Positions 8,282 to 15,394 of a DNA stretch of 19,836 bases are shown here, in pieces. Source of the stretch: RGEC01 sp044371405. Lineage in GTDB: Bacteria; Bacteroidota; Bacteroidia; NS11-12g; UBA955. The notes beneath the pieces were generated by a model that saw only the letters and a list, made by a program, of their open reading frames with translations, was not told the DNA's origin and searched no databases. The position numbers and the translations under genes are program-made. Within the stretch, counting starts at the first letter, position 1; each line of letters begins with the position of its first letter. Location of the stretch: positions 1-19,836 of the forward strand of contig JBILTS010000028.1 in NCBI GenBank assembly GCA_044371405.1, given 5' to 3'.

Positions 8282-10416
8282 CGAACGATGAAGGATAACT
8301 GCTTAACCCCATCGGCACCGATACATTTTAGGTAATAGATTCCATCCGCCAAACTGATCGTTGGAATCATCAGGTTTGATTCGCGGGTGCTGAATTCCGC
8401 AACTACCTGACCTGCTGAAGAAAGCATTAAAACCTGCTTATCCCCTGTCATATCGGTTTCAAGCATGGCACTGCCATTGGTGGGATTGGGATACAATCGC
8501 ATGGCAGATTTATTTGCTTTTCTACTCCTCATGTTCACATCCCATAGTTTAGATTGAGTAACAGCCAGAACATCCCTCTCTCCGTTTTGTCCTTTGAGCG
8601 CTAAAAATCCAATGACCCTCATATCCATGGGTTTTCCGGAAACAAACACATTTGTTCCATTAGGCAAATACTGGGCTGTTCCCGACATGAATTCCTTCTT
8701 CAACAACGCCGAAAAACGATAACTCATGGACCATTCAAAAGTATCTCCTGGCTTCAGCATATCTCCGGCAATGGGAATATTTGCTCCCCAAATACCTGTT
8801 GGTGATGAAACCATCACATTTTGATGATAGTAACCAACCAGCGGACTGGATTTACCTTTGAATGAACTGACAGCGGCAATCAGGTATTTATTGCCAATTT
8901 GCTGATCATAAGCCTGTCCGTTGCCTCGAATATTGTCTTCCACAACCACGCATCCTGCTCTCACATCAGACTTTGCAACATAATCGAGCATTTTTACCCT
9001 CATTTTCCAGGTAAGCAAACCATGGGTATCTAACTGCATATTGCTCACTTTAATATCTGCCCAGCGCTGACTTTGCAGGATATTGCGAACAGCATTTGTC
9101 CAGGCGGTGGTGCCTTCGTTACCAATCTGATGATTGGATGGGCTTAAAGTTCTTTGAATGCTGGCTGATGGAAATGAATCCAGCTTTTCATTGACAAATG
9201 AATCGCCTGGAATAGTCATACCATCCAGCGTATGATGGGCAAGTGCAATAAGGGTATCTCCCATCTGTTTTTTCATTTTTTCAACCACGGCATCGGCCGG
9301 TGGACAATCTGTGCACCAGGCACCGGTAGCATATTCAAGCAATACCCGGTCGGTTTTTGGGGCTGAGCCCGCATACACAGTGGTTGATGCAACGGCAGAA
9401 TCGTTGGTTGTATTAACTTCAACCCCTCCATTCACCTCGCTAATCCATACTTTCACTGCCTGCCGTTCGCCGGGGTTAACCGCCGCAATGGTTGAAGATG
9501 CTGTGAGTGTATCAAAGGAACCGGAGGAAGACAAAATATTTAAACCACTAAAGTTAAAAGACTGTATGGGACCGCCATTTATCTGATAATTCAGCTTCAA
9601 TGAGTTTACGGCTTGAACACCTTCATTTTTCACCACCACTTTTACCGCATTGTTACTGCCGGTAAGGGTTAAAACCGGCAATCTGAATGAAACCACAGCG
9701 GCATCGGTAAGCGGTTGTGATCCATAACTAAACCGGTAAAAGAAATTATCTTTATATGATTCGTTTAAAGGCAAGTTGGTTACATTTGGACTACCCGTAA
9801 CAGCGGTGGTATTGGTAGCCGAAACCTGAATTCCAAGCGTATGCTTTGGAGAAACATAATCACGCACTGCACCATGATTCATGGAAACCAGATAAATATT
9901 GTGGGTCCCTTCCTCCAGCACCATGCTCCAGTAGGTAAATGACAAACTGTCGCCAGGGGTGCTCATGCTGTAAAATTTCACCCAAAACTGCCTGTTCGGC
10001 GGATTACCAAAGACCTTACAAATCACTTTGTCATTGCTGCTTCCCGCATTCATCCCCCAAATAGAAATGGTTTGATTGGGCAAATTATTGCTGGGTAATG
10101 ACTCAGGTCCGGTGGTGGGAGTATTCGCAGCCAGGGTATCGAAGGTGAGAAAACCAGTACTGCTAACTTTAAAATGGGTTACAGGCTGGCCGGCAAAGCG
10201 AAAATTGAAACCGATGGGAAGTGCCTGAATGGCGGAATAGGATGTCTTTACGGCGGAATCCATGATGAGGACCCAGCCACCTCCGTTTTCATTTGACTGA
10301 TCGTTTTCGCGATTTATCCCTCCAGGATTGCCCTTCTGAGGCATCTGGTAATAATAAGACTGGGCAAAAGCCGAAGTGCTAAAAAATAAAATTGCGGAAA
10401 GAAAACCCTGTCTCAT
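8275..10416 (-). CDS. T9SS-exported Omp28-like protein with thioredoxin-type CxxC
   Basis: The frame is open from 10482, but I place the start at ATG 10416 because it gives a clean signal peptide (RQGFLSAILFFSTSAFAQ). The 713-residue product then has a beta-rich N-terminal region (about 20-230), a CARDB-like beta domain (about 240-350, VVVKNEGVQAVNSLKLNYQ), and an Omp28-type domain opening LLEYATGAWCTDCPPAD, with cysteines at about 368 and 371 in a thioredoxin-like CxxC. A T9SS type A sorting domain ends it (about 638-713, LYPNPTNG ... LADGIYYLK). It should cross by Sec, then T9SS, and stay on the cell surface or be released. The ligand or substrate is unknown. It starts 46 bases after pntB on the same strand; TTGG-N20-TAATTTGC (10425-10456) is a weak promoter candidate, so read-through from pnt and an own promoter are both possible. 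Confidence 0.88.
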   Translation of the reverse strand: MRQGFLSAILFFSTSAFAQSYYYQMPQKGNPGGINRENDQSNENGGGWVLIMDSAVKTSYSAIQALPIGFNFRFAGQPVTHFKVSSTGFLTFDTLAANTPTTGPESLPSNNLPNQTISIWGMNAGSSNDKVICKVFGNPPNRQFWVKFYSMSTPGDSLSFTYWSMVLEEGTHNIYLVSMNHGAVRDYVSPKHTLGIQVSATNTTAVTGSPNVTNLPLNESYKDNFFYRFSYGSQPLTDAAVVSFRLPVLTLTGSNNAVKVVVKNEGVQAVNSLKLNYQINGGPIQSFNFSGLNILSSSGSFDTLTASSTIAAVNPGERQAVKVWISEVNGGVEVNTTNDSAVASTTVYAGSAPKTDRVLLEYATGAWCTDCPPADAVVEKMKKQMGDTLIALAHHTLDGMTIPGDSFVNEKLDSFPSASIQRTLSPSNHQIGNEGTTAWTNAVRNILQSQRWADIKVSNMQLDTHGLLTWKMRVKMLDYVAKSDVRAGCVVVEDNIRGNGQAYDQQIGNKYLIAAVSSFKGKSSPLVGYYHQNVMVSSPTGIWGANIPIAGDMLKPGDTFEWSMSYRFSALLKKEFMSGTAQYLPNGTNVFVSGKPMDMRVIGFLALKGQNGERDVLAVTQSKLWDVNMRSRKANKSAMRLYPNPTNGSAMLETDMTGDKQVLMLSSAGQVVAEFSTRESNLMIPTISLADGIYYLKCIGADGVKQLSFIVRH

Positions 10417-10462
10417 CGTGTAGTGCAAATTACGGCAATAAAGCGTACTCTGCCAATTATCA

Positions 10463-11869
10463 TCAAAGGGTTTTAACCTCATTCACCAGCTTTTGCAAAC
10501 TATCTTTGGCATCGCCGAAGAGCATTCCACACTTGCTGTTGTAAAACAATTCATTTTCAATGCCCGCATAACCGGATTTCATGCTTCGCTTCAATACCAC
10601 AATTTGCTTGGCATTTTCCACATCCAGTATAGGCATGCCATATATAGGGCTTGCCGGATCGGTTTTTGCCGCCGGGTTTACCACATCATTGGCGCCCACC
10701 ACCAACACTACATCGGTGGTTGCAAATTCCGGATTGATATGTTCCATCTCTACCAGTTTATCATAACTCACATTGCTCTCTGCCAGCAACACGTTCATGT
10801 GTCCAGGCATACGTCCGGCTACAGGGTGAATAGCGTACTTAACCTCCACTCCTTCCGATTCCAGCAGTCCCTCCAGTTCGTGGACCACATGCTGAGCCTG
10901 AGCCACTGCCAAGCCATAACCTGGCACTACAATTACCTTCTGGGCATATTTCATCAGAATGGCTACATCGGTGGCCTGAACTTCTCGCACGGTTCCACCG
11001 GACTTGCCACCCGAGGCAACTGCCCCTGAATTTCCACCCACTGCACCGATAAGCACATTGGTAAGACTGCGGTTCATGGCTTTGCACATCACAATGGTGA
11101 GAATAGTACCGGCAGATCCCACCAGCACACCACCCATTAACATCACATTGTTGTGATACAAAAATCCGCCGCAGGCAGCAGCCACACCTGTGAAAGAGTT
11201 TAGCAGCGAAATCACCACGGGCATATCAGCACCGCCAATGGGAAATACAAACAGCAGTCCATAAACAGATGCAAGAATAATCACCAAATAAAAATACAGC
11301 ATGTTGCCATCAGCTGCGGCACCAAGGTTCATCCAGGCCGCTCCTACAATGGCCAGCAACATAATGATATTAATAAACTGTTGCCCTGGGAAACGAAAAT
11401 CGCCCAGCTTGCCGCTGAGCTTACCCCAGGCCACGATACTTCCAACAAAAGATACCGTTCCGATAATCAAACCGGCAATGATGGCCAGGTATTCCCCGGC
11501 AGGCATGGTGGCAATAGAATCCCCTTTAAACTTCCATTCCAGCAAAGAAATGAGGGCCGCACACAAACCACCCATTCCGTTAAACAGCGACACCATTTCG
11601 GGCATAGCGGTCATCTGCACCCGCTTGGCCATAAGCCAGCCAACCAGGGTTCCAACGCCAATAGCCGCAGAAATAAGGCCCACATTATTTACAACATGAA
11701 TGCCCTCTTCACCGTGTTTAAAAAACATGATTCCCAGCACGGCAAACAGCATACCTGCTGCGGCTACCAGATTGCCTTTGCGGGCACTGTCGGGTTTACC
11801 CATCATTTTCAATCCCACTACAAAGCCCAATGAGCCCAGCAGGAACAGTACTTCCTGTATATGTTTCAT
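10463..11869 (-). CDS. pntB: Proton-translocating NAD(P) transhydrogenase subunit beta
   Basis: PntB carries most of the proton-conducting membrane domain II and the NADP(H)-binding domain III of the inner-membrane transhydrogenase, which uses proton-motive force to reduce NADP+ with NADH. The 468-residue protein is full length. Hydrophobic helices fill about residues 5-270. Domain III (about 285-468) shows VPGYGLAVAQAQHVVHELE (315-333), GRMPGHMNVLLAE (352-364), VGANDVVNPAA (391-401) and KRSMKSGYAGIENELFY (427-443), all hallmark NADP-site segments. Its ATG overlaps the pntAB stop in an ATGA (11866-11869), which indicates translational coupling. It is the last pnt gene; the Omp28-like gene follows 46 bases later. 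Confidence 0.97.
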   Translation of the reverse strand: MKHIQEVLFLLGSLGFVVGLKMMGKPDSARKGNLVAAAGMLFAVLGIMFFKHGEEGIHVVNNVGLISAAIGVGTLVGWLMAKRVQMTAMPEMVSLFNGMGGLCAALISLLEWKFKGDSIATMPAGEYLAIIAGLIIGTVSFVGSIVAWGKLSGKLGDFRFPGQQFINIIMLLAIVGAAWMNLGAAADGNMLYFYLVIILASVYGLLFVFPIGGADMPVVISLLNSFTGVAAACGGFLYHNNVMLMGGVLVGSAGTILTIVMCKAMNRSLTNVLIGAVGGNSGAVASGGKSGGTVREVQATDVAILMKYAQKVIVVPGYGLAVAQAQHVVHELEGLLESEGVEVKYAIHPVAGRMPGHMNVLLAESNVSYDKLVEMEHINPEFATTDVVLVVGANDVVNPAAKTDPASPIYGMPILDVENAKQIVVLKRSMKSGYAGIENELFYNSKCGMLFGDAKDSLQKLVNEVKTL

Positions 11870-12192
11870 GATTTGGCTCCTTTCCCCGGTTTCTTCTTGA
11901 ACATCTCCAGCATGCGGTCCGTAACCACAAAACCTCCTATCACATTTAAGGTGCCCACGATTACGCCAACAAAGCCAACCACAAGGCTGAATACATCATC
12001 AGAAGCAGCGTGTCCAAGCACATAGATTGCACCAATCAATACCACCCCGTGAATGGCATTTGCTCCGCTCATGAGCGGCGTGTGAAGCACGCTGGGCACA
12101 TGCCCTATTAGTTCTATACCCACGAAAACCATGAGTATCACCAGGTATATCATGGAGATATTTTCTCCGATGAAATTGAATATTGTGTCCAT
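11866..12192 (-). CDS. pntAB: Transhydrogenase subunit alpha part 2 (membrane part, PntAB)
   Basis: This 108-residue subunit supplies the remaining membrane helices of domain II. In E. coli it is fused to the NAD-binding part as PntA; here, as in Rhodospirillum rubrum, it is a separate gene. Three hydrophobic segments are visible at about 13-30, 46-62 and 68-91. The conserved stretch HTPLMSGANAIHGVVLIGA (37-55) and the GGFVVTDRMLEMFKKK end (86-101) are typical. The C-terminus is strongly basic and should face the cytoplasm. It lies 19 bases after pntAA and overlaps pntB by 4 bases, so the three genes form one operon. Confidence 0.96.
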   Translation of the reverse strand: MDTIFNFIGENISMIYLVILMVFVGIELIGHVPSVLHTPLMSGANAIHGVVLIGAIYVLGHAASDDVFSLVVGFVGVIVGTLNVIGGFVVTDRMLEMFKKKPGKGAKS

Positions 12193-12211
12193 TTTTTGTT
12201 TGTTTATTGGT

Positions 12212-13318
12212 TTAAATAGATCCGTGAATTATTGTTCCCTCATGACATATCAGACAACCTGCAATAATCTCATCACTTGTATTAATGACCAACTCCGATT
12301 TCGGGGCAATCAGCTTCATAAGTTCCACAAGGTTTTTTGCAAATAATTCACTGGCATTAATGGGAAGTTCTGAGGCCATATTGGCTGCTCCTACGATGCG
12401 AACTCCGTTTTGATTTACTACCTCATACGGCTTAGTGTAGACACAATTACCTCCCTGTTCGGCAGCCATATCTATCAATACGGATCCAGGTTTCATCAAA
12501 CCCACCTGCTCTTCGTCTACCAAAATGGGAGCTTTGCGACCCGGCACCAATGCAGTTGTAATTACCAGATCTGCCTGCGCCAGTGATTTATTAACCGCTT
12601 CACGCTGTTTGGCCCGATATTCCTCGGTTGCCTCTTTGGCATAACCACCTTCTGAGCCAACTTCGGCCCCTTTCACCTCAATAAATTTACCACCAAGTGA
12701 TTCCACCTGCTCTTTGGTTTCAGGACGAACATCCGTGGCTTCCACCACAGCGCCCAGTCGCTTTGCCGTTGCAATGGCCTGTAACCCTGCAACGCCTACT
12801 CCAAAAATCAAAACTCGGGCAGGGGTGATGGTTCCGGCAGCTGTCATCAGCAGCGGAAAAATTTTATCCAAATGGCCGGCTCCTTTAATTACTGCCATAT
12901 ATCCGGCCAAATTGGACTGTGAACTTAAGACATCCATGGCCTGTGCCCTTGAGATTCGCGGAATTGCATCCAGTGAAATGGCAGAAATCTTTTTCGCATT
13001 CAGTGCAGCAATGGTATCGGGATTGCTGCGATGATACAGAAGACTGCAAAGCAGACAACCTTCTGGCAAGGCAGCAATTTCCTCTGCTGTTGGGGGATTA
13101 ATTTTCATTACAACCCGAGCACCGGAAAGCACCGCTTCCTGGCTACCTACCGTAGCACCGGCATCTGCGTATTGCTGATCGCTGAACCAGCTGCCGTTGC
13201 CTGCACCTGTCTCAACACTTACTTCAAGCCCTTGTTTCACCCAGGTTGCAGCAACCTGAGGCGAAACGGCAACCCGCTGCTCACGCTCACGGATTTCTTT
13301 AATGATTCCTATCTTCAC
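12212..13318 (-). CDS. pntAA: Transhydrogenase subunit alpha part 1 (NAD-binding, PntAA)
   Basis: PntAA is the soluble domain I that binds NAD(H) and transfers hydride to NADP+ on domain III. The 368-residue protein shows the alanine dehydrogenase/PNT N-terminal signature (KEIREREQRVAVSPQ, 7-21), the SRAQAMDVLSSQSNLAGY segment (123-140), and the Rossmann loop GVGVAGLQA (173-181) with D196 closing the second strand (ATDVRPE). Related alanine dehydrogenases are similar in this region, but the adjacent pntAB and pntB and the AEVGSEGGYAKE mobile-loop region settle the call. The start is GTG; no in-frame ATG exists nearby upstream. A promoter candidate lies at 13340-13371, leaving a leader of roughly 15 bases. 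The frame is intact. Confidence 0.96.
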   Translation of the reverse strand: MKIGIIKEIREREQRVAVSPQVAATWVKQGLEVSVETGAGNGSWFSDQQYADAGATVGSQEAVLSGARVVMKINPPTAEEIAALPEGCLLCSLLYHRSNPDTIAALNAKKISAISLDAIPRISRAQAMDVLSSQSNLAGYMAVIKGAGHLDKIFPLLMTAAGTITPARVLIFGVGVAGLQAIATAKRLGAVVEATDVRPETKEQVESLGGKFIEVKGAEVGSEGGYAKEATEEYRAKQREAVNKSLAQADLVITTALVPGRKAPILVDEEQVGLMKPGSVLIDMAAEQGGNCVYTKPYEVVNQNGVRIVGAANMASELPINASELFAKNLVELMKLIAPKSELVINTSDEIIAGCLICHEGTIIHGSI

Positions 13319-13339
13319 AATAGTTTTTAATAACCATTG

Positions 13340-13371
13340 CGAATGTAAAGGTTTGCTTATTGAAAGACAAA
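13340..13371 (-). promoter_or_regulatory. Bacteroidota-type promoter candidate for the pnt operon
   Basis: Read on the minus strand: TTTG (13368-13371), a 20-base spacer, then TACATTCG (13340-13347), one mismatch from the Bacteroidota -7 consensus TAnnTTTG. Transcription would begin about 5-7 bases further on, before the pntAA GTG at 13318. The spacer length equals that of the better candidate at 14728-14759. The -33 element lies inside an inverted repeat, GTTTG-N12-CAAAC (13351-13372), which could be an operator. Confidence 0.5.
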
Positions 13372-13414
13372 CTTTAGCTCAGGTAAAACGCAGGATATGA
13401 AATAAACAATGGTA

Positions 13415-14716
13415 TTAGTAATGCACCAATGGCACGGATGGAGCATCATTCAGTCTTAAATTGTAAATCCCGCGAGGCAGATTTGCAATCGAAATAATTT
13501 CCGAAACGCCCACCATACGATGCAGAACGCATCGACCCGTTGCATCAAAAATCCTTAGATTTCCCGCTTTTTGAAAAATGATGACACCCTCAGCAGGATT
13601 GGGATAGAAAAACTTTTCAGCACAATTGAAAGCATCCACAGACAGCCCATATTGGATACTGATGGCATTGGGGGCCGTTGTGTCGTCCGAGCCGAAATTA
13701 TTGGTCGCAATTAATGAAACATTGTACAATCCGGCCTGTCTGAAAACCAAGCGGGGATTGCGGCTGCTAGCGGAAGTTCCACCAACAAAAGAAACACCTG
13801 CGGTGGGTGTAATCTGCCAGTTGAAGCTGCTGGCAAATGGTTGGCTGCGGTCAGTCAAATTAAATGTGTCTACGGTTACAAAACCCGCTGTTTTGCTTAT
13901 AGTGAAACCGGCTCTTGGCCTTAATGGACTTACCAGCCCCAGATATTTATCGCGGTAGCGGATTTGATTGGCGGTAAAATTTCCATTGGTTTCTGTACCT
14001 GTTATCTCCAAAACAGGTATTTTTTCATCGGCACTCAACCATTTGTAAATAACCTGCCTGCGTGGAATGGGCACTCTTCCAAACTGCGTAATCAGTGAAT
14101 CTGTTCCATTAACCAATGTTTTTACACGCAACACATTAGGATAGGTTTTGTAGGGTGTTACGATACTTCCCCAGCCGTCTACCACATTGGTTCTTACCCC
14201 TGCCTGCACAAACGTTAGAACATTACCCGGTATAGCAAATCTAAAGTTATAGGTTGAAACATCAGAATCCCCATATTTTAGCGGAAATTGATAAATTTCA
14301 TCATCATCTTTATTCTGGGCTGAAAGCGGGATACCCTGATAAGAATATCCGATACCTTCCTGTTTGAAAACAGTGGAGTTTTTGGTGTAAAATGAGTAAA
14401 TATTTTTTAGCATTACGGGCCCTGCACCCAAGCTGTCTGCGGTTTTCAGCCCTATTTGATTAAAAAAATAGAGCAGATATGGGGTTGTGTTTGCAGATGC
14501 ATAGCGGTAAATATCCTGCCCATTGGCTACCAGTTTGTTATAATCCCAGGATTGAGACGCCCCTTTTTGCTGAAGATTCAACGCAACACCCGCCGCCTGC
14601 ACTGATGAATACCTTAGAGTATCATTGGCGGAAGGCATTGACGTTTGTGTTATGGTTATTTGTCCCTGAGCGGCTTTAAAAAAGAGACATACTGCTAAAA
14701 ACGTAAATATTCTCAT
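13415..14716 (-). CDS. T9SS-exported protein with PKD-like domain, function unknown
   Basis: The frame is open from a GTG at 14728, but ATG 14716 gives a normal signal peptide (RIFTFLAVCLFFKAAQGQ) and fits the promoter at 14728-14759, so I use it (433 residues). The N-terminal part (about 20-260) opens with ITITQTSMPSANDTLRYS, a beginning I associate with secreted Bacteroidota proteins, but I cannot assign it a domain. A PKD-like beta-sandwich spans about 267-354 (AGFTIS ... FRQAGLYNVSLIATNNFGSD). The C-terminus is a T9SS type A sorting domain (about 370-433, FFYPNPAEG ... LPRGIYNLRL). No catalytic motif is evident; an adhesin, binding or structural surface protein is possible. It is cotranscribed with nothing obvious upstream, since the GNAT gene is divergent, and the pnt operon downstream has its own promoter candidate. 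Confidence 0.87.
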   Translation of the reverse strand: MRIFTFLAVCLFFKAAQGQITITQTSMPSANDTLRYSSVQAAGVALNLQQKGASQSWDYNKLVANGQDIYRYASANTTPYLLYFFNQIGLKTADSLGAGPVMLKNIYSFYTKNSTVFKQEGIGYSYQGIPLSAQNKDDDEIYQFPLKYGDSDVSTYNFRFAIPGNVLTFVQAGVRTNVVDGWGSIVTPYKTYPNVLRVKTLVNGTDSLITQFGRVPIPRRQVIYKWLSADEKIPVLEITGTETNGNFTANQIRYRDKYLGLVSPLRPRAGFTISKTAGFVTVDTFNLTDRSQPFASSFNWQITPTAGVSFVGGTSASSRNPRLVFRQAGLYNVSLIATNNFGSDDTTAPNAISIQYGLSVDAFNCAEKFFYPNPAEGVIIFQKAGNLRIFDATGRCVLHRMVGVSEIISIANLPRGIYNLRLNDAPSVPLVHY

Positions 14717-14727
14717 TCGATAATACA

Positions 14728-14759
14728 CAAATATACGAAATTTGCAACGATTTTACAAA
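14728..14759 (-). promoter_or_regulatory. Promoter of the PKD/T9SS gene
   Basis: On the minus strand TTTG (14756-14759) is followed after exactly 20 bases by TATATTTG (14728-14735), a perfect match to the Bacteroidota primary sigma -7 consensus TAnnTTTG. The -7 element ends 11 bases before ATG 14716, which predicts a leader of only about 5 bases and supports that start over the GTG at 14728, which lies inside the element. Confidence 0.6.
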
Positions 14760-14767
14760 AAAATCGG

Positions 14768-15316
14768 ATGAAAAAAGACAACATTAATATTCGAAATTAC
14801 AGAGCCGAAGATGCCTTTGCCATTTTGGATATTTATGAAAATTACTTATTAAATGGACCCTACACGTTTGAGATAACAGTTCCTTCCATTATTGATTTCA
14901 GTAATCGGTTAAATGAAATAGCATCTAAATATCCCTTTTACATATTGGAATGTGAAGGCAACATCGTTGGATACGCCTATGCATGTGCACACCGGGAACG
15001 TGCAGCGTACAGGTGGGCCGTGGAAACATCAGTATACCTTGCCGAGAAAGCTACCGGGAAAGGTTATGGCAACATTCTTTATTCAACCCTGCTGTCAACC
15101 CTCAAAGAAAGAAATTTTACGCATGCGTTTGCATTAATTGGCTTGCCTAATCATAAGAGTATTCAGCTTCATAAAAAATGCGGATTTCAGGAACAGACCA
15201 TTCACAAGAAAGCAGGTTGGAAAAATGGACAATGGATAGATGTGTGCTGGATGCGATGCGAACTTGCGGCACCGTTGGAATCCCCACCTGAACCTGTATT
15301 TAAAGCAACCGAGTAA
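14768..15316 (+). CDS. GNAT N-acetyltransferase, phosphinothricin acetyltransferase-like
   Basis: A complete 182-residue acetyl-CoA-dependent acetyltransferase, cytosolic. It fits the Pat/Bar-MnaT subgroup: IRNYRAEDAFAILDIYENYLLNGPYTFE near the N-terminus, AYRWAVETSVYL (80-91) with the subgroup's conserved glutamate (E86), the acetyl-CoA pyrophosphate loop KATGKGYG (94-101), then LPNHKSIQLHKKCGF (126-140) and WKNGQWIDVCWM (151-162). Relatives acetylate phosphinothricin, methionine sulfone/sulfoximine or similar amino acid analogues; the physiological substrate here is unknown, and drug resistance should not be assumed. The last 15 residues extend beyond the fold. The gene is divergent from the PKD/T9SS gene, 51 bases apart, and is followed by recJ after 78 bases. 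Confidence 0.92.
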   Translation: MKKDNINIRNYRAEDAFAILDIYENYLLNGPYTFEITVPSIIDFSNRLNEIASKYPFYILECEGNIVGYAYACAHRERAAYRWAVETSVYLAEKATGKGYGNILYSTLLSTLKERNFTHAFALIGLPNHKSIQLHKKCGFQEQTIHKKAGWKNGQWIDVCWMRCELAAPLESPPEPVFKATE

Positions 15317-15336
15317 AGCGCCAATTATCGGCTTTA
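15314..15336 (+). terminator. Possible weak terminator after the GNAT gene
   Basis: TAAAGC(G)C, starting at the GNAT stop codon, can pair with GGCTTTA at 15330-15336 with one bulged G and an 8-9 base loop. A T-rich run (GATTTATTTTTTA) comes only about 15 bases later, so this is a poor match to an intrinsic terminator. The 78-base gap to recJ otherwise shows only AT-rich sequence; no convincing promoter was found. Confidence 0.25.
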
Positions 15337-15394
15337 CCCACAATATCATCGATTTATTTTTTACCCTCGTTAAAATTTACGATTTTTGCATGCT

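Noticed and set aside
10417..10482. Extension of the Omp28-like gene to ATG 10482
   Set aside because: The extra 22 residues would precede a good signal peptide and would overlap the end of pntB; the start at 10416 is far more likely.
14748..14766. CGATTTT-N5-AAAATCG inverted repeat just before the GNAT start
   Set aside because: AT-rich, it overlaps the -33 element of the divergent gene and has no T-run placement for a terminator; chance pairing in an A/T stretch is a sufficient explanation.
14768..15316. Calling the GNAT a phosphinothricin resistance gene
   Set aside because: The subgroup resemblance is clear, but related enzymes act on several amino acid analogues, and substrate cannot be read from these residues.
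15368..15381. Near-palindrome CGTTAAAATTTACG upstream of recJ
   Set aside because: Imperfect and AT-rich, with no second copy in the window; not enough to call an operator.
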